Source of the DNA: Thermoproteota archaeon | GTDB lineage: Archaea; Korarchaeota; Korarchaeia; Korarchaeales; Korarchaeaceae | DNA: 6,101 nucleotides | Direction: 5' to 3' | Assembly (NCBI GenBank): GCA_003661265.1 | Contig: QMVU01000075.1 | Location: forward strand, 1 to 6,101 | Part shown: positions 1-6,101 of the stretch, piece after piece | Position numbering within the stretch: the stretch's first letter is position 1 | Layout of the letters: the number at the start of each line of letters is the position of its first letter | Notes under the pieces: model-generated | Seen by the model: only the letters and a program-made list of their open reading frames with translations | Told to the model about the DNA's origin: nothing | The model's database searches: none | Made by a program: the position numbers and the translations under genes

Positions 1-27
1 AAGCTGTTCGAAGTTCATCTCAGCTTG

Positions 28-630
28 ATGCTTCGGAGATTTGAGGAAGGAGTAGCCAAGACTTACGCCGATATCCTTGCTTCTAACGACGTCAGGTGGA
101 TTGGAAGAAGGCTGAATCCTATGGACCAGTTTAGAGAGCTAATAGCTCACGAAAGGAGTGTTCTGAGGAGGTTACTAAGCGGGGAGACAGGTAAACTTCT
201 TGACGTTGGTGCTGGCTATGGAAGGCTTCTCCCAGTTTACCTAGAGATGGGTTTCGATGTAGCGGCCGTAGAGAGGGATCCCGCAGCAAGGGCCATCCTG
301 ATAGAAAAAGGAGTTAAAGCTTATGATGCTGATGCCGCTCACTTACCATTTTCCGATGGAGAATTCGATGTCCTCGTCATGATCCTGGTGATCCATGAGG
401 TTCCCCAAGAGGAGAGGTTTAGGGTCTTATCAGAATGTTGTAGGGTGCTTAAAGAAGGAGGAATTGCAATAATCGGAGAGCATAGGGCCGAGGGCTTCGA
501 TCCAGACTGGTTATTAACTGCTTTGCCTGAAGTTGGCTTGAAAATAGAGGAAATTGAGAGAAGCGAGTGGAGGTTTGCCTATCGAAGCAGGGAAAGGGTT
601 TTAATCAAGTGTAGGAAGACGACAGGGTAA
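28..630 (+). CDS. Class I SAM-dependent methyltransferase (Methyltransf_11-like)
   Basis: This is a predicted soluble, cytoplasmic methyltransferase of 200 residues that would move a methyl group from S-adenosylmethionine to an unknown acceptor. The SAM-binding motif I, LLDVGAGYGRLLP, lies near residues 57-69. It is followed by the acidic ribose-binding position in AVERDP (near 80-85), the PFSDGEFDVLVM strand (near 108-119), and the post-motif strand CCRVLKEGGIAIIGEH (near 137-152). That is the normal order and spacing for a Methyltransf_11/Methyltransf_25 Rossmann fold, and the length is typical. I chose the ATG at 28; a TTG sits directly before it at 25. The frame stays open to base 1, so a start outside the window cannot be excluded. 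No Shine-Dalgarno site is visible. The gene converges with the GNAT fusion, with 16 bases between the two stops. The substrate cannot be told from the sequence: small molecule, quinone, lipid or protein are all possible. Confidence 0.85.
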   Translation: MLRRFEEGVAKTYADILASNDVRWIGRRLNPMDQFRELIAHERSVLRRLLSGETGKLLDVGAGYGRLLPVYLEMGFDVAAVERDPAARAILIEKGVKAYDADAAHLPFSDGEFDVLVMILVIHEVPQEERFRVLSECCRVLKEGGIAIIGEHRAEGFDPDWLLTALPEVGLKIEEIERSEWRFAYRSRERVLIKCRKTTG

Positions 631-646
631 ATAGGGAATCAGGCGA

Positions 647-3600
647 CTAGCTGAGCAGGTAATCAAAGTCGATTTTCCCCAGATACTTGTAGTTTTCGGC
701 CTCCTCTAGGTTGGATGAGATGCAGAAGAATGTCGGAAACGCTCTTTTCTCCTTTGACTTTAGTCTCACATAGATCATGGCTGAGGCGTGACCACCGAAC
801 TCGGAGGACTCGTCCGCCATGGCAATTTCAACGCCCTTCCTAGAGCGGGTCACTATTGTAATGAAGCGCTTCTTTGAAGGATTGCTCGCTATTATATATC
901 CCTGAGAGGAGGGAAGCCAAGCGGAGTAGGGACTTTCCCTCCTAACGTACCTTAACACATCCGTTGGAACCGCAATCCTATATCCCTTCTTCTCACCTCC
1001 TACTTGGAGGAAGAATCCCAAGAGCATCTCAAAAGTTCTGGAAGCTTCTGACATGTTCTCGACTCTTGGAACCACAAGAAGGATCCTGCTCAAGGGTTTA
1101 GTTAGGTATGAGATGCTAAACCTGAGACCCCACAGGCTTCTGTGCTCCTCCCTTTCTGGATCGAACCACATTTTAACGCCGATCCATTCGTTCACATTCA
1201 TGACTTTGGCCCTCCATCTCTCTCTATGGAAAGTCCAATGCCACTCATTCCTTTCAACCCACCCATTTAGACCGATTCCTCCTAGCCACTCTCCAAGCCA
1301 TGAGAAAGTGGTGACCTCGGGGAACGGTGAGAGCAGGTGCTCAACCCCATTTTCGTCCTTAATGCTGTAGAGAATCCCTCCATATTCTGGAGAAGCCTTA
1401 AACTTAAGATATCCGTTGTCGATGAGGTATGACTTCTTACCTTCGTCAAGAATCTCCTTTACTTTTACCTTCCCTGAATCGCCAATCAGGATGAGAGGAA
1501 CCTCAAACTTAAGGTCCGTCTCCGGAAGAGACAAGGTTATCTCTCCCTTATAGGCTCCAGGAGGTCTCTCAGATGAGATCCTCGTCGTAAATACCTTCTC
1601 ATCCCCTAGTGTGAGGTTTTCAAATGAGAACTCATTCTTTTCAGATTTCCAGCCTTCTGGTAGTAAGAGAGTAAGCCTTCCATCGTACTTCCTCATCCTA
1701 AGGCTGTACACCCGAATTTTGAGGTCCGTAGCTCCCTCGATAAGCACAGGACTCGTCGAAACATTGACGAAGAAACCCTCGGAAACGTCTTCATAGGGCT
1801 CTGGCTCAATCTTTCCCTCGTATATGGACTTCCAGAGCTCTCTTACAGTCCTCCAACCCCCAGGACCTACGTAAAAGTAGAATGGTTCCAACCAGGCTAT
1901 GGAGAAGGGCTCAAGCTTTACGTCAAACACGAAGTTGACTTTCCCTCCTCCGAACTCGTTCTCCTCAACCTTGCCCCAGAGAACCCCAAATGAAACGTTC
2001 TTCTCCGGGAATTCAAAGCAGACCCATCTCTCCCAAAGGTAATCTGGTTTCTTAGGCAAATCCCGATCCCAATAGGGGAAGTCGCCCTCGATGGCAGGGG
2101 ATCTTACGACCACCCCTCGCAAGGGGATGTTATATGTGGAGCCCCAGAAGTTCACCCAGTTTCTCGACTGGAGCTTAAACTTCATGTCCTTCGCGGAGTT
2201 ATTGATGAAACCGTGCCTTATCCTGATTAAATGACTACCTCCGTACATTATGATCTCCTTGAGTAGGGTAAGTCCTTCAAACTTATCTGAGTTGGCGCTG
2301 AGCGTTATTCTATAGCCAGAGGGAATCTTCTCGAACCTAGCGTTGAAATCCTTCATGTCAAACTCGGAAGGCCAGAAAGGTGGCCCTATTCCAACCCTCA
2401 AAGTGTTGGCAAGCAGGAGGCCAGACCCCTTATCCACAACGCCCATGGTTCCTCCTCTCCTAAGGTTGAATATGAGCCTAGTGGTCATGTTCTCTCCTAT
2501 CAGTTGGTGCTCATTGCCTTCTGTTGCAACTACTACGCTTGCTGGCTCAAGAATTCTTACGTGAAATTTCTTTGGTCTTGTCTTAACCTCCCTCCCCCTT
2601 GCACGTACAGATGCCCTGAGTACTAGAGGGTAGGCTCCTGCCTCACGGTCCTTTGAAACCCTAATTCTGGCCTTAATTCCTGAGAAACCTAGAGGATTTA
2701 TCTCGCAACTCCTCTCATAGTCAACTTCAATCTCCTTCGGATGTGAAAGCAAGAGTGAGATGTTCGCTTTCTCCTTTAAGAAGGACCTGAGGTTGATCGT
2801 TACGAGAGAATCGGTTCCCGGATAACAAGAAAACGGAAAAGGATCGATGCTCACCTCAACAGGTTGCCTTATCCTAACTCCAGCGGCAAGAGGAATCAGC
2901 AGATCCCCCATTACTAAGTTACTGGCTATCTTCCTAGATCTTTCGTCCTCATATCTCTTCTCTGCCATTACATCTGGCTCAAAAACGGCCCTTACTTCTA
3001 CCTCTTCCTTTGGAGGAACCCTGAAGGAACTCCTGGGGAACTTCAATACCCTTATCTCAGGATCCGGCTGGACGAAAAGGGCACATCTTATCTCTTCCTC
3101 CCCTCTGTTCTCCACCCTCCACTTTATCTCCTGAGGGAAGCCCGCAGGTGCTTCCTGCTCTTCTACCCAGCATCCAACTGCAAGCTCTGGTGTTTCGATA
3201 CCCATTATCTCCCTTGCTTCCCTGTCAACAAGGACTCTCATCCTCTTCCCATTTACCTCGAACTCGTAGGGGAATACCTTCATCCCTTTCTCCCTGAAAT
3301 CGTCCTCTCTTTGTGTAATCTCCCTGATGAAGTGCTTGTACCATTTTGGATGAAGAAGATCATGTTTCTCTAGAAATTTTGAGGTTAGGGGATGGGTTAG
3401 AATGGCAGGCATGTAGTTCTGCATGTACACATCCGTTTTTGGAACCCAGAAGAACCCGGTTTTCTTGTAAAGAGGAACGGCAAGGAGATTTCCTCCCCAA
3501 GTGTGTAGATCTAGCCTCTTCCTCCCTATTTTAACCGTTTCCTCTATGCTTGCCAGGAGGAGAGCCTTTCCTATGCCTTTCCCCCTATGTCTCGGGTGGA

Positions 3601-3859
3601 CGTTCAGGAAATCTACGTAAGCAGCATCCTTCTCCGAGAAATGCTCAGTCACCGTGCAAATCCCAACTATCTCCCCATCAAGCTCTGCAACTAGCGGGGC
3701 AAAGCACCGGCTCCTCTCAATCCACTCCCTCGCCCTTTCAGCTGTGTAAGGGATCCCTCCTGTCAGCCCTCCTGGCCATCCTTCCTCGCTCTCGTTCATA
3801 AGCTTTGCAAGCCCTTCAGCGTCCTCGTCAACGAAACGTCTGATGACGACGTTTTTCAT
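647..3859 (-). CDS. GNAT acyltransferase fused to a large multi-module beta-sandwich region
   Basis: This encodes a 1070-residue protein with no signal peptide or membrane segment, so it is probably cytoplasmic. Residues 1-150 are a GNAT acyltransferase: motif A is NVHPRHRGKGIGKAL, with the acetyl-CoA pyrophosphate loop R92-x-x-G95-x-G97, and YKKTGF near 131-136 is a typical motif B end. A charged helical linker (150-195) follows. The rest looks all-beta: Ig/NEW3-like stretches near 220-335, 335-440 (with AGAYPLVLRASV) and 695-795 (with PPGAYKGEITLSL), and two galactose-mutarotase-like supersandwich stretches near 440-690 and 805-1070. The second of these opens with DNGYLKFKASPEYGG, a pattern of carbohydrate-active enzymes. 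The GNAT call is firm; the beta-domain calls rest on pattern only. I start at the ATG at 3859 because the GNAT fold begins there and a TATA-like box lies 27 bases upstream. An in-frame ATG at 3976 would add 39 residues, without GNAT character, that run antisense to the JAMM relic. Substrate unknown; acylation of a sugar or glycan-linked amine is a guess. Confidence 0.85.
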   Translation of the reverse strand: MKNVVIRRFVDEDAEGLAKLMNESEEGWPGGLTGGIPYTAERAREWIERSRCFAPLVAELDGEIVGICTVTEHFSEKDAAYVDFLNVHPRHRGKGIGKALLLASIEETVKIGRKRLDLHTWGGNLLAVPLYKKTGFFWVPKTDVYMQNYMPAILTHPLTSKFLEKHDLLHPKWYKHFIREITQREDDFREKGMKVFPYEFEVNGKRMRVLVDREAREIMGIETPELAVGCWVEEQEAPAGFPQEIKWRVENRGEEEIRCALFVQPDPEIRVLKFPRSSFRVPPKEEVEVRAVFEPDVMAEKRYEDERSRKIASNLVMGDLLIPLAAGVRIRQPVEVSIDPFPFSCYPGTDSLVTINLRSFLKEKANISLLLSHPKEIEVDYERSCEINPLGFSGIKARIRVSKDREAGAYPLVLRASVRARGREVKTRPKKFHVRILEPASVVVATEGNEHQLIGENMTTRLIFNLRRGGTMGVVDKGSGLLLANTLRVGIGPPFWPSEFDMKDFNARFEKIPSGYRITLSANSDKFEGLTLLKEIIMYGGSHLIRIRHGFINNSAKDMKFKLQSRNWVNFWGSTYNIPLRGVVVRSPAIEGDFPYWDRDLPKKPDYLWERWVCFEFPEKNVSFGVLWGKVEENEFGGGKVNFVFDVKLEPFSIAWLEPFYFYVGPGGWRTVRELWKSIYEGKIEPEPYEDVSEGFFVNVSTSPVLIEGATDLKIRVYSLRMRKYDGRLTLLLPEGWKSEKNEFSFENLTLGDEKVFTTRISSERPPGAYKGEITLSLPETDLKFEVPLILIGDSGKVKVKEILDEGKKSYLIDNGYLKFKASPEYGGILYSIKDENGVEHLLSPFPEVTTFSWLGEWLGGIGLNGWVERNEWHWTFHRERWRAKVMNVNEWIGVKMWFDPEREEHRSLWGLRFSISYLTKPLSRILLVVPRVENMSEASRTFEMLLGFFLQVGGEKKGYRIAVPTDVLRYVRRESPYSAWLPSSQGYIIASNPSKKRFITIVTRSRKGVEIAMADESSEFGGHASAMIYVRLKSKEKRAFPTFFCISSNLEEAENYKYLGKIDFDYLLS

Positions 3860-3882
3860 ATGATCTCGACTACTCAACGCGG

Positions 3883-3890
3883 AAAAATAA
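3883..3890 (-). promoter_or_regulatory. TATA-like box for the GNAT-fusion gene
   Basis: On the minus strand this reads TTATTTTT. Its centre is about 27 bases before the ATG at 3859, the distance expected for a leaderless archaeal transcript, and no Shine-Dalgarno site precedes that ATG. It supports the shorter start for the gene. The call rests on position and composition only. Confidence 0.45.
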
Positions 3891-3899
3891 GTGTAACGA

Positions 3900-3908
3900 T
3901 TTTTTAGA
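3900..3908 (+). promoter_or_regulatory. TATA-like box for the JAMM relic
   Basis: The plus strand reads TTTTTTAGA, centred about 27 bases before the ATG at 3930, again the leaderless spacing. A weak GAAGG at 3919-3923 also precedes that ATG. The box lies close to the oppositely directed TATA-like box at 3883-3890, so the two would form a compact divergent promoter. Whether it still works is unknown. Confidence 0.35.
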
Positions 3909-3929
3909 CCTGACAGCTGAAGGCACAAG

Positions 3930-4256
3930 ATGTCCCCAGATGAGGTCTTGAGTATCGAGATCCCAAAAGAGCACATGGAATCGCTGCTTGAAGAGAGCAG
4001 GAAGTCCAGCCACTTCTTGACTGACCCCTTTTCCTGTCGAAAAGTCTTTTGGAAGCTGATGAGATCGGTTTAGAGCTTGTAGGGATCTTCCACTCACATC
4101 CTGCTCCTCCTAGGCCCTCTGCGCTGGAACTAAAGTTCTATGGAACTAAATCCCGTCGTGTGGGTTATAGCGGACAGCACGAAGATGGAGGTTAAAGCTT
4201 ATTTTTTTGGCTAGAGGCACCTTGAGAGGGTAAAGATAGAGCTTAGGGATTCCTAG
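3930..4256 (+). pseudogene. Decayed JAMM/MPN (Mov34/PAD-1-type) metalloprotease gene
   Basis: The intact family are zinc isopeptidases/deubiquitinase-like enzymes (Rpn11 relatives) that in archaea can cleave SAMP/ubiquitin-like conjugates. Three pieces are collinear with the fold. From ATG 3930, SIEIPKEHMESLLEESRKSS matches the N-terminal strand and helix. In another frame (about 4040-4138), SLLEADEIGLELVGIFHSHP and then APPRPSALELKF hold the HxH metal motif. Back in the first frame from 4140, MELNPVVWVIADSTKMEVKA matches the next strands. The two shifts (near 4040 and at 4139) cancel. An in-frame TAG at 4212 interrupts the C-terminal strand, with RHLERVKIELRDS following to the TAG at 4254. 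About 40 residues carrying the catalytic Glu (usual EACG-type motif) are missing, the HxH-to-Ser spacing is 6 rather than 7, and the last metal ligand Asp is Glu. The longest open piece from 3930 is only 47 codons. I infer a dead gene; sequencing error alone would not explain the deletion. Confidence 0.75.
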
Positions 4257-4293
4257 TGAGGATTTCCTCCTCTTAGTGAGGAAGTTCTCTCTT
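4254..4293. repeat. Imperfect 20-base tandem repeat, two copies
   Basis: Two adjacent 20-base units start with TAGTGAGGA (4254 and 4274) and agree at 14 of 20 positions. They lie between the end of the JAMM relic and the transporter stop. Short GAGG/CCTC pairings could form weak hairpins within them, so the stretch may act as a convergent terminator, but no long T-run follows on either strand. Confidence 0.25.
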
Positions 4294-4296
4294 AGT

Positions 4297-5526
4297 TTAC
4301 TCCTCCTTAACTTCGGGCTCCCTCACAGCGAAGACCATTGGGATGAAGAGCAGATTGACGAATATGACGAAGATAAACGGATATGCTGCGTTCCTTGCGT
4401 AAAGAAATCCTCCTATAGCTGAAGCTATGCTCGATGAGATTCCTGACACTATGTTCCTCACTGATGAGACCCTGGCCCTCATGTTCCTTGGAACGACGTC
4501 TATCCAAAGGGCACCGAGGGCTGGCCACCAGAAGGCCTCTCCGAAGAGGCTTATGAGATAGGCCAGGAGAACCATCGAAAAACCGGTTGCCTTCACGAAA
4601 ATCAGGTTGGAGAGAGCCCAGAGTAGGGGAACATAGCGCATCTGCCTAACTCTCCCCCTCTTATCGGAGAGCCTTCCTCCGTAAAGGCTTAAGGGGAAAT
4701 ATACCAGGTTGTAAATCGCGTGTAAAGATCCCCACTCCATCTTGCTTACTCCTATGACCCTAAGGGCATAGAGAACCCAGAAAGCACCGGTCGTCCCTCT
4801 CATGACCCCAAACAAGCCCTGTATTATCAAGAGATGACCTATTGAGCTGGATGCCCACGAAAAAACGCTTTTAAGGCTTTTCAAGGACTCTACAACCGAA
4901 TATTCGAAAGATCCCTTTCCCTCTTCAACTAGAGTTTCGACGAGCCCGAACCTCAGGATCCCTGAGACGAGGTAGGAGGCTGATATCACAACCAGGGCAA
5001 TCCTGAGCCCTGATACCCCGCAAACCTCGTAGAGGTATCCTCCGAGAAAGGAGCCTAAGATGCTCGGTATGACCCAAGAGATCCCGTCTATGAGAGAAGA
5101 AGAGAAACCCCTAGCGTCTTTGGGAAGGGAATCCTGAAAGAGGGCCTGGAGGGCGGGAATGTAAAGGCTTCCGAGCAGGGCTGTGATTATGGAAGCCACG
5201 AAGTAGACCTTCCAGCTTCTGGCTAGAGCCATGGCGAACGATGGAAGGGTTAAAAGCAAGGTTCCCCAAGCTACTAGTCCCTTTCTCCCCTTCTTATCCG
5301 CCATGTATCCACCGGGAATCTGGGCTAGCATGCTGACGATTATCACAACGGAGTTCATCAGGCCTATCACTTCGGGGGAAGCCCCGAGTTTGTTGACGTA
5401 GTCCGATTCGAATTGGTAAAAGAGGGGCCTTGTCGAGGAGAAGAGAATCCAGGTAACGACCATTATGGCTAAGTTCCTGTTCTTGAGTATCTCTGCTATC
5501 AAAGTTAGCCTTGACCTCGATCCCAT
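4297..5526 (-). CDS. Major facilitator superfamily (MFS) transporter, 12 TM
   Basis: This is a 409-residue membrane carrier, the usual length for a 12-helix MFS protein, moving an unknown solute across the cytoplasmic membrane. The signature motif A appears in the loop between helices 2 and 3 as GGYMADKKGRKG (residues 72-83) and again in degenerate form between helices 8 and 9 as GGRLSDKRGR (283-292), showing the two-fold MFS repeat. A charged central loop near 200-220 (EEGKGSFEYS) divides the halves. Hydrophobic segments fall near 20-37, 53-71, 85-102, 106-128, 149-167, 174-193, 229-246, 265-282, 298-312, 316-336, 357-376 and 382-401. The start is the ATG at 5526, which places a short basic N-terminus before helix 1; no Shine-Dalgarno site is evident. 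It is in the same direction as pyrB but 164 bases away, so it is probably transcribed separately. Overall form resembles drug/sugar efflux-type MFS proteins; the substrate cannot be assigned. A pyrimidine-related role is not indicated. Confidence 0.9.
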   Translation of the reverse strand: MGSRSRLTLIAEILKNRNLAIMVVTWILFSSTRPLFYQFESDYVNKLGASPEVIGLMNSVVIIVSMLAQIPGGYMADKKGRKGLVAWGTLLLTLPSFAMALARSWKVYFVASIITALLGSLYIPALQALFQDSLPKDARGFSSSLIDGISWVIPSILGSFLGGYLYEVCGVSGLRIALVVISASYLVSGILRFGLVETLVEEGKGSFEYSVVESLKSLKSVFSWASSSIGHLLIIQGLFGVMRGTTGAFWVLYALRVIGVSKMEWGSLHAIYNLVYFPLSLYGGRLSDKRGRVRQMRYVPLLWALSNLIFVKATGFSMVLLAYLISLFGEAFWWPALGALWIDVVPRNMRARVSSVRNIVSGISSSIASAIGGFLYARNAAYPFIFVIFVNLLFIPMVFAVREPEVKEE

Positions 5527-5690
5527 TATTACTCAGAATTATATCCTAACCAATTTTCTAATAATAGTTATAATCCTGTAGCGCTTGTGCCTTTTGACGT
5601 CCAAATCTTGAGATCTCGTTAGAAAACTGAGGAAATCTTGTCAGCAAATTTGAAAGGAGGGTTCGATGACAAATAAGAGCTAGTTACTTG
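5527..5690. other. Spacer between pyrB and the MFS gene
   Basis: This gap has no supported gene on either strand. It contains the AT-rich putative MFS promoter at its left end, a short palindrome GAGATCTC near 5610, and two near-matching AAATCTTG words (about 5602 and 5633). On the minus strand just past the pyrB stop there are short pyrimidine-rich runs that might end pyrB transcription, but no clear terminator. I find no trace of a pyrI reading frame here. Confidence 0.5.
5567..5574 (-). promoter_or_regulatory. Possible TATA-like box for the MFS gene
   Basis: The minus strand reads ATTATAAC within an AT-rich patch (5534-5574) just before the transporter. With normal archaeal spacing it would start transcription near 5544, giving a leader of about 18 bases. 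Other AT-rich candidates nearby (for example around 5540 and 5553) make the exact box uncertain. Confidence 0.25.
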
Positions 5691-6101
5691 TTATTGCTGC
5701 ATCGAACTCTTAAGAATGGCCATGGCGACTGGGATGTAGAGGGATACCTGCTCGAAGTACTTGGCATGCGGGGTTTCATCCACATCCGGACTAAGTTCTT
5801 CCCTCCTAGGGAAAGGATGAAGGATTATCATCCTGTTTTTGGCCTCTCTTAGGAGAGATTTCGTTATCCTGTACGTTCCCCTAAGCCTCTCATACTCAGA
5901 GGGATCAGGAAACCTTTCCTTTTGTAATCTGGTGACGTAGAGGACATCCAGCTCAGATATAACTTCTTCTAACCATGATATCTCCTCAAAGTCTATCCTG
6001 GATGAGACAAGAGCTTCCCTCACATCGCTCTTCACCCTCAAACTCTGAGGAGATATCAGGTAGAGCTTTGAGGGCAGGAACCTGGTTAGACCGAGTAGAA
6101 A
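5691..6101 (-). CDS. pyrB: Aspartate carbamoyltransferase catalytic chain, C-terminal part (partial)
   Basis: PyrB joins carbamoyl phosphate and aspartate to give N-carbamoyl-aspartate, the committed step of de novo pyrimidine synthesis, in the cytoplasm. The window holds the last 136 codons of a protein usually near 300 residues, so the 5' half lies beyond the right edge; the frame is open all the way to base 6101. The fragment covers most of the aspartate-binding domain. LYLISPQSLRV is the Rossmann-like strand before the 240s region. VLYVTRLQKERF carries the Arg and Gln that match E. coli Arg229 and Gln231. HPFPR matches the E. coli HPLPR substrate loop (Pro266-Leu267), with Phe in place of Leu. 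DVDETPHAKYFEQ is the conserved C-terminal signature. The TTG at 6041 is an internal Leu codon, not a start. No pyrI (regulatory chain) follows downstream; a 164-base spacer and then the MFS gene do. Confidence 0.95.
   Translation of the reverse strand, partial: FLLGLTRFLPSKLYLISPQSLRVKSDVREALVSSRIDFEEISWLEEVISELDVLYVTRLQKERFPDPSEYERLRGTYRITKSLLREAKNRMIILHPFPRREELSPDVDETPHAKYFEQVSLYIPVAMAILKSSMQQ

Noticed and set aside
1053..1370. Plus-strand 105-codon open frame, and several smaller ones inside 1611-3801
   Set aside because: All lie opposite the 1070-residue GNAT fusion and have low-complexity Ser/Pro/Leu/His-rich translations typical of antisense shadows.
3870..4097. Minus-strand 75-codon open frame
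   Set aside because: It lies antisense to the JAMM relic, has no recognisable motif and looks like chance open frame.
4212..4214. In-frame TAG in the JAMM relic read as pyrrolysine
   Set aside because: The downstream residues remain in frame, but the gene also has two frameshifts and a deleted catalytic region. A nonsense mutation is far simpler, and nothing else in the window suggests pyrrolysine use.
4307..4528. 73-codon minus-strand frame within the transporter gene
   Set aside because: It overlaps the MFS gene in another frame and its Arg/Ser-rich product has no recognisable features.
5595..5700. Possible C/D box sRNA or small RNA in the pyrB-MFS spacer
   Set aside because: A GATGA-like word and a CTGA word occur on the plus strand, but the full C box consensus and the C-D'-C'-D order and spacing are absent.
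1..6101. CRISPR array, tRNA/rRNA, insertion sequence or attachment site
   Set aside because: I saw no regularly spaced repeats, no tRNA-like cloverleaf, no transposase motif and no terminal inverted repeats.

Overview
The window looks like a piece of an archaeal chromosome, probably from a thermophile. The reasons are an archaeal-style JAMM-protease relic, proteins rich in Glu, Lys and Arg, few clear Shine-Dalgarno sites, and TATA-like boxes placed about 27 bases before start codons, as in leaderless archaeal transcription. Base composition is near 50% GC by eye. A Thermoproteota or Korarchaeota-type lineage is a guess that the sequence alone cannot settle.

Layout, left to right. A class I SAM-dependent methyltransferase lies on the plus strand (28-630), with its frame open to the window edge. 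Sixteen bases separate its stop from that of a very large convergent gene on the minus strand (647-3859). This gene encodes a 1070-residue fusion of an N-terminal GNAT acyltransferase domain to a long all-beta region, which I read as Ig-like modules alternating with two carbohydrate-enzyme-like supersandwich domains. Divergent from it, at 3930-4256 on the plus strand, is the decayed remnant of a JAMM/MPN metalloprotease gene, broken by two compensating frameshifts, an internal deletion and an in-frame stop. Next, on the minus strand, is a 12-helix major facilitator superfamily transporter (4297-5526). After a 164-base spacer, the minus-strand 3' end of pyrB (aspartate carbamoyltransferase catalytic chain) runs off the right edge.

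The genes do not form an obvious pathway. The methyltransferase and the GNAT fusion converge, and each of the GNAT, transporter and pyrB genes seems to be its own transcription unit. Only PyrB has a firmly assignable reaction, the committed step of pyrimidine synthesis. The most unusual items are the GNAT/beta-sandwich fusion, which I cannot match to a named family, and the JAMM relic hidden in what would otherwise be called a 437-base intergenic gap (3860-4296).
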